The notes under the pieces are model-generated. The model did no database searches. It was not told where the DNA came from and saw nothing but the letters and a program-made list of their open reading frames with translations. 64,000 nucleotides of DNA, taken from contig OZ023273.1 of assembly GCA_964007475.1 (NCBI GenBank), positions 14,831,922 to 14,895,921 of the forward strand, written 5' to 3'. How positions within the stretch are numbered: the stretch's first letter is position 1; each line of letters begins with the position of its first letter. The position numbers and the translations under genes are program-made. Positions 60,201 through 64,000 of the stretch are shown piece after piece. This stretch comes from Hybos culiciformis. Lineage: Eukaryota; Arthropoda; Insecta; Diptera; Hybotidae.

Positions 60201-63200
60201 GTACATACAATCAGTTGATTTAACGGAAATAGGAAGAAATAAATTATAATTTTTTTTTTTGATATTATTCTGCCAAGACACTATAATTGTAATATTGATA
60301 TAGAACATTTTTTCCAAATTATTAAATAATTTTATTAATGGTTATAAAAAACATGAAAAAAAATAAAAAATTACCTGAGCGGTAATTAAAAAAAACTGTT
60401 CCGAAGAAACAAACATTTAAAATTCTCATATTATTTTTCTTCTTAAAATCAATAAATGTTTTTTTTTAATGTTATCTATCATTGTTTTACTGATTTAGTA
60501 CTAAATTGATTTCAGACCAAATATTTTTGGCTTATTTATTTTAAGTCTCCATCAAGTATTTATTTAAATTGTGCTGAAAAATACATAATACATATATGTA
60601 TTGAATTGAAAAATTGTCAGCTTGTGGAAATTCAATATTATTCACGCGTTAAACTTAATCTTATCAACAAACTGAAATACTACCTCGTAATATTTCCGTT
60701 AATTTTTTTTAATAATTTATTCTACTTATGAATGATTATGAATTTCATTTATTAAAACTAAAAACTTATTTTTATTATATGGGTCGAAACGAAAAGGGTT
60801 TTGAGTTAAACAAAAATTGCAGGTTTTTTGAAAAAGTTAAATTTAACAACTTTAAAATTAAAATGCTATTGTGAACATATGCATGTACGTTCATAATCCC
60901 CCAGATTTGCAAATGAATCAACTTTAATGATAGAAATGAATGAATTACATAATATAGTGGAGATGTAAAACAATAAACGAAATTAAGAGAATATTTTGTG
61001 CCACATTCTACTGTATTGGGTCATTCTTACTAACTATATATTCGAAAATATTTTAACGAAAAAAGAGGAAGCGATTCTAAATTTAAAATAAAATACTGCG
61101 AAGTTTTAAATTTCAATAAATTGTGTTATGTAATGTAATACGTAAGAAATTTGATCCTCTAAAAAATACATATAGTATAGATTATTTTTGTTAATAAATT
61201 TATTTTCTAATTCACGTTTGCAAAAACGTGAGAAACAAACATATAGAAAAAATATTTTTATTTTTGCGAAAAAGAAATTGATTTTCATTTTACTAAATCA
61301 ATAGAAAAGAAAGCAAAGAATAAATAAAAATAATAAGAATTATTGTTGTATGTTATTTTTTTAAATATATTTTACATTTAATAAATAACTACAATTTGTC
61401 TTCAATACGTATAATTATAATAATATATTTATAATAATATAATAATAAATTTCTTTTTCTTTTTACGTTTTATATTTTCAATAACATTTTATAAATTTTA
61501 AGGCGCAGAATACTCGAAAGTTTGTTCTACAATTAAATAATGTTAAACTTTTGATGTTTAGAAACTTTAATTTATAATAATTTCAAAGTTCATTATAAAA
61601 ATGTATTAAAAAATGTACTCTCAACACTTTTTTTATAAATATTTACCATTGTAATATTTATATTTAAGTTTTATAAGATAAAAATGAATTAATTGAAAGG
61701 AAACCGAAAAATTAAAATAGCATTTGGATTTATCAAACACGTTGGCCATACCATTTAAAACATTATGTAGTTAAACACATTATGCGGTTATATATTATTC
61801 ACTATCACTATCACTTTCACTATCACTGTATTTCTTCGTAAATGATGTAAAATTAAAGTAGATTAGAAGAATTTTTTTTCAAAATTATAAATATAATCAT
61901 TATACTTTTTTTATTTTATAAACTAAATAATAGTCCTGATTTCAGGGTCAAAATTACAAATCATTATTGTCATTGTCAATAGTGCAATTCTTTTGGAAAT
62001 TCAAATGCAATACAAAATTTTTTTTATTTGGGTTAAAAAATAAACAAATAAAAATTTATATTTTTTAACCCAAAAAAAAAAACATAATTATATATGTACT
62101 ATGTTTATGTATATATAGTAGGGTCAAAAAGACCTGAAATTATTAATATTGCTGATAATAATTCAATATGTGCAAAATCAGCAAATATTTTTTCTTCCAT
62201 TACAGATTTTTTTAATTTTTATTCACCATTATTCATTGAAACACAATAAGTATGTATGAATAGTATCCTGTAAGTATAATTCGTTTAACTCTAGTAGTAT
62301 CATTTTTGTTCTTCACGTTAATATCATAATTTTAAAATAATTCTGTCATTAATAATCTAAAGAGTTTTTGCCAAACTTCACTATATTTGATTAATTTTTT
62401 TTGTTTTATTTATGTTGTATCTAATAATTATACCTATACTATATTAAAACTAATTAATTATAATTTTATATTTTAATATTCAAATTTTCTTTAGGTATCG
62501 AATTTCATCCCACCTAAATATTATACTCAGCAAATTAATAAGAAACAGAAAGCTTACCTTTTAAATTTATTTTTTTCGCAATTCCCTTTATTTTGCTGCG
62601 TTAATTTTGAGCACACTTTGATTAAATACAAGCGAGAAGTAATTAAAAAAAATAATTTTTTGTTTATTAATATTGTTTTCAAATTTTGTAATCGATTTAG
62701 AAAAAATAACTGTCGTTTAGTAGAAGCACACACACCATTTACATCAAATTACTGACTAAAAAGGAAATTTAAAAAATTCTTTATATAATCAACTTGATTT
62801 GGTTGGACGATGATTTTTTGTAATATTTCTCTCGCCAAACTATTATGGTTGAACATTTTTATTTGAATTTGAAAAGCAGAATATTCTTCATTCTTGTATC
62901 TTCTTTTTTTTTATGTAAGAAGTATTGATAGAAAAATTTTTGTTTTTGTTAATTTTAATATCCTAAATGTGACTTTTTATTTTTTATTGAAAATTTATAT
63001 AATTTTCTATATATATGCATTAATTTAACCTACTTTTGTGACTGCTTGCTTTATCAATCAATAATTAATCAAACAATAATCAATAATAAATATCCTAAGG
63101 CGTGTTCACTAGTAAGTTCTATAACCACCTTGGGTAGGAAATTGTGTTATTTTATATAAGTGTTTGTGTTGTTAACGGTGTAGACAAAATTCAAAAAAGC

Positions 63201-63756
63201 TTAAAAACTTTAGGAAGCTTATAAATCGTTATATTTTCGAACCAAGTTACGTTAAAAAATATTCTAACTAACTAAGGTAAGTGATCTTAGTTTTCGTAAA
63301 TATTCTAACACATTTTTATGATTATTATAAAGTGTAGTCCTCTTTCAACTTAGCATCAGCGAACCTATATAAAAATATATCTACGTATGAAACAATATCA
63401 AAAGTAATTTTTCAACATAAGGTCAAGTTTTTTATACACATATAGTTATGTATTATAATAGAAACCAGTGAAAGGAAAATGAACAAAAAATTAATTTCAT
63501 TTTTATTAATTTCAGTTTGAAGAAAAAAAAAGAGCTAAAAGAGATATAATAATATCATAGTGACCTGTTTCTCTTCTATCTTGATAAGCTCTGTATTTGA
63601 TATCAATTGATCATAATAACTTAGATTTTGATTCCAGTTGGTAACATAATTTTTTCAAATAAATTGATGTCTCCAGTAGAGAAGAGATACATTTATATTT
63701 TTCTGATGGGTTATTTCTTTTATTTTGATTGGTTAATAGTACGAACTTAAAGTTGA
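57294..63756. other. AT-rich stretch, nothing recognised
   Basis: I find no exon, RNA gene or complete mobile element here. It is mostly A/T runs, with CACTATCACTATCACTTTCA repeats near 61800. Confidence 0.5.
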
Positions 63757-63897
63757 GACCCATATTCGTCGACCGTCATGATTTAGTTGTATTGCCATTA
63801 TCCTACCGCATGTTCGGTAATGGGTGGATTCTCACCTCGGACTGAAATTTGTGTTAATTTTCTCAATTTGTTCACTTGAATTAAGTGCTGTGTTGTT
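63757..63897 (-). repeat. Dispersed repeat, copy 2 (inverted)
   Basis: Read on the minus strand it contains CTTAATTCAAGTGAACAA, ACAAATTTCAGTCCGAGGTG, CAATACAACTAAATCATGAC and GGTCGACG. These occur in the same order as at 25994-26130. It is the GC-richest part of the last 6 kb. Confidence 0.75.
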
Positions 63898-64000
63898 TAA
63901 AAAATATATATATGTATATATATTAAAATTGTGGGGTTCTCATAAAACGAATATTCGACTTTTTCTTTAATTTATTTAATTTTTATTCTAAAATTGAAAT

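Noticed and set aside
1..64000. CRISPR arrays, operons, bacterial or viral genes
   Set aside because: Spliced eukaryotic genes throughout. No spaced direct-repeat arrays and no prokaryotic or viral coding regions seen.

Overview
This is about 64 kb of very AT-rich (visibly well over 70% A+T) intron-containing nuclear DNA. It is most likely from an insect. A complete homologue of the ecdysteroid-pathway Rieske oxygenase Neverland points to an ecdysozoan. Short spliced exons, TACCTA-rich stretches and abundant small DNA-transposon relics fit an arthropod. I cannot fix the order. One 200-base run of N (5007-5206) is an assembly gap.

Layout. 1-17.6 kb is gene-poor. It holds a 613-bp long-TIR element (12430-13042) and a few orphan exon candidates on the minus strand (4802-4941, 15983-16037, 17596-17683). 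17.9-24.3 kb carries two tandem five-exon minus-strand paralogues of the FAM210/DUF1279 mitochondrial family. They are separated by 2.6 kb with minisatellites, and the first copy has a LINE relic in its second intron. 24.9-25.4 kb is single-exon mRpS25. 27.4-27.6 kb is an unassigned first exon with a membrane anchor. 27.8-29.1 kb is a palindromic MITE split by a hAT element with perfect 8-bp target duplications.

29.8-45 kb is the gene-dense core. A nine-exon ETS factor of the GABP-alpha type (plus) hosts a complete three-exon PPT2-like lysosomal thioesterase (minus) inside its 3.2-kb last intron. It converges on a seven-exon cytosolic Xaa-Pro aminopeptidase (minus), one of whose introns must use a GC donor to keep the reading frame. 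A spacer of small repeats (hairpin, 88-bp tandem duplication, 336-bp mariner-type MITE) follows. Then comes a four-exon plus-strand gene for a 665-residue, apparently disordered and unrecognised protein.

45.6-49.9 kb is the eight-exon neverland homologue (minus), convergent with the disordered-protein gene. 49.9-64 kb is again gene-poor, with a degraded transposon (52.7-53.1 kb), two orphan terminal-exon candidates (54.3 and 57.2 kb) and one member of a dispersed repeat pair whose other copy lies at 26.0 kb in the opposite orientation.

The genes do not form a pathway. They are a mix of housekeeping functions (mitochondrial translation, a mitochondrial membrane family, lysosomal thioesterase, peptidase), one transcription factor and one hormone-synthesis enzyme. 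All spliced models were built by hand from GT-AG consensus, reading-frame continuity and family resemblance. Summed exon lengths are multiples of three in every full model. No obviously new multi-gene system was found. The most unusual items are the nested PPT2, the FAM210 tandem pair, the forced GC-AG intron and the unrecognised 665-residue protein.
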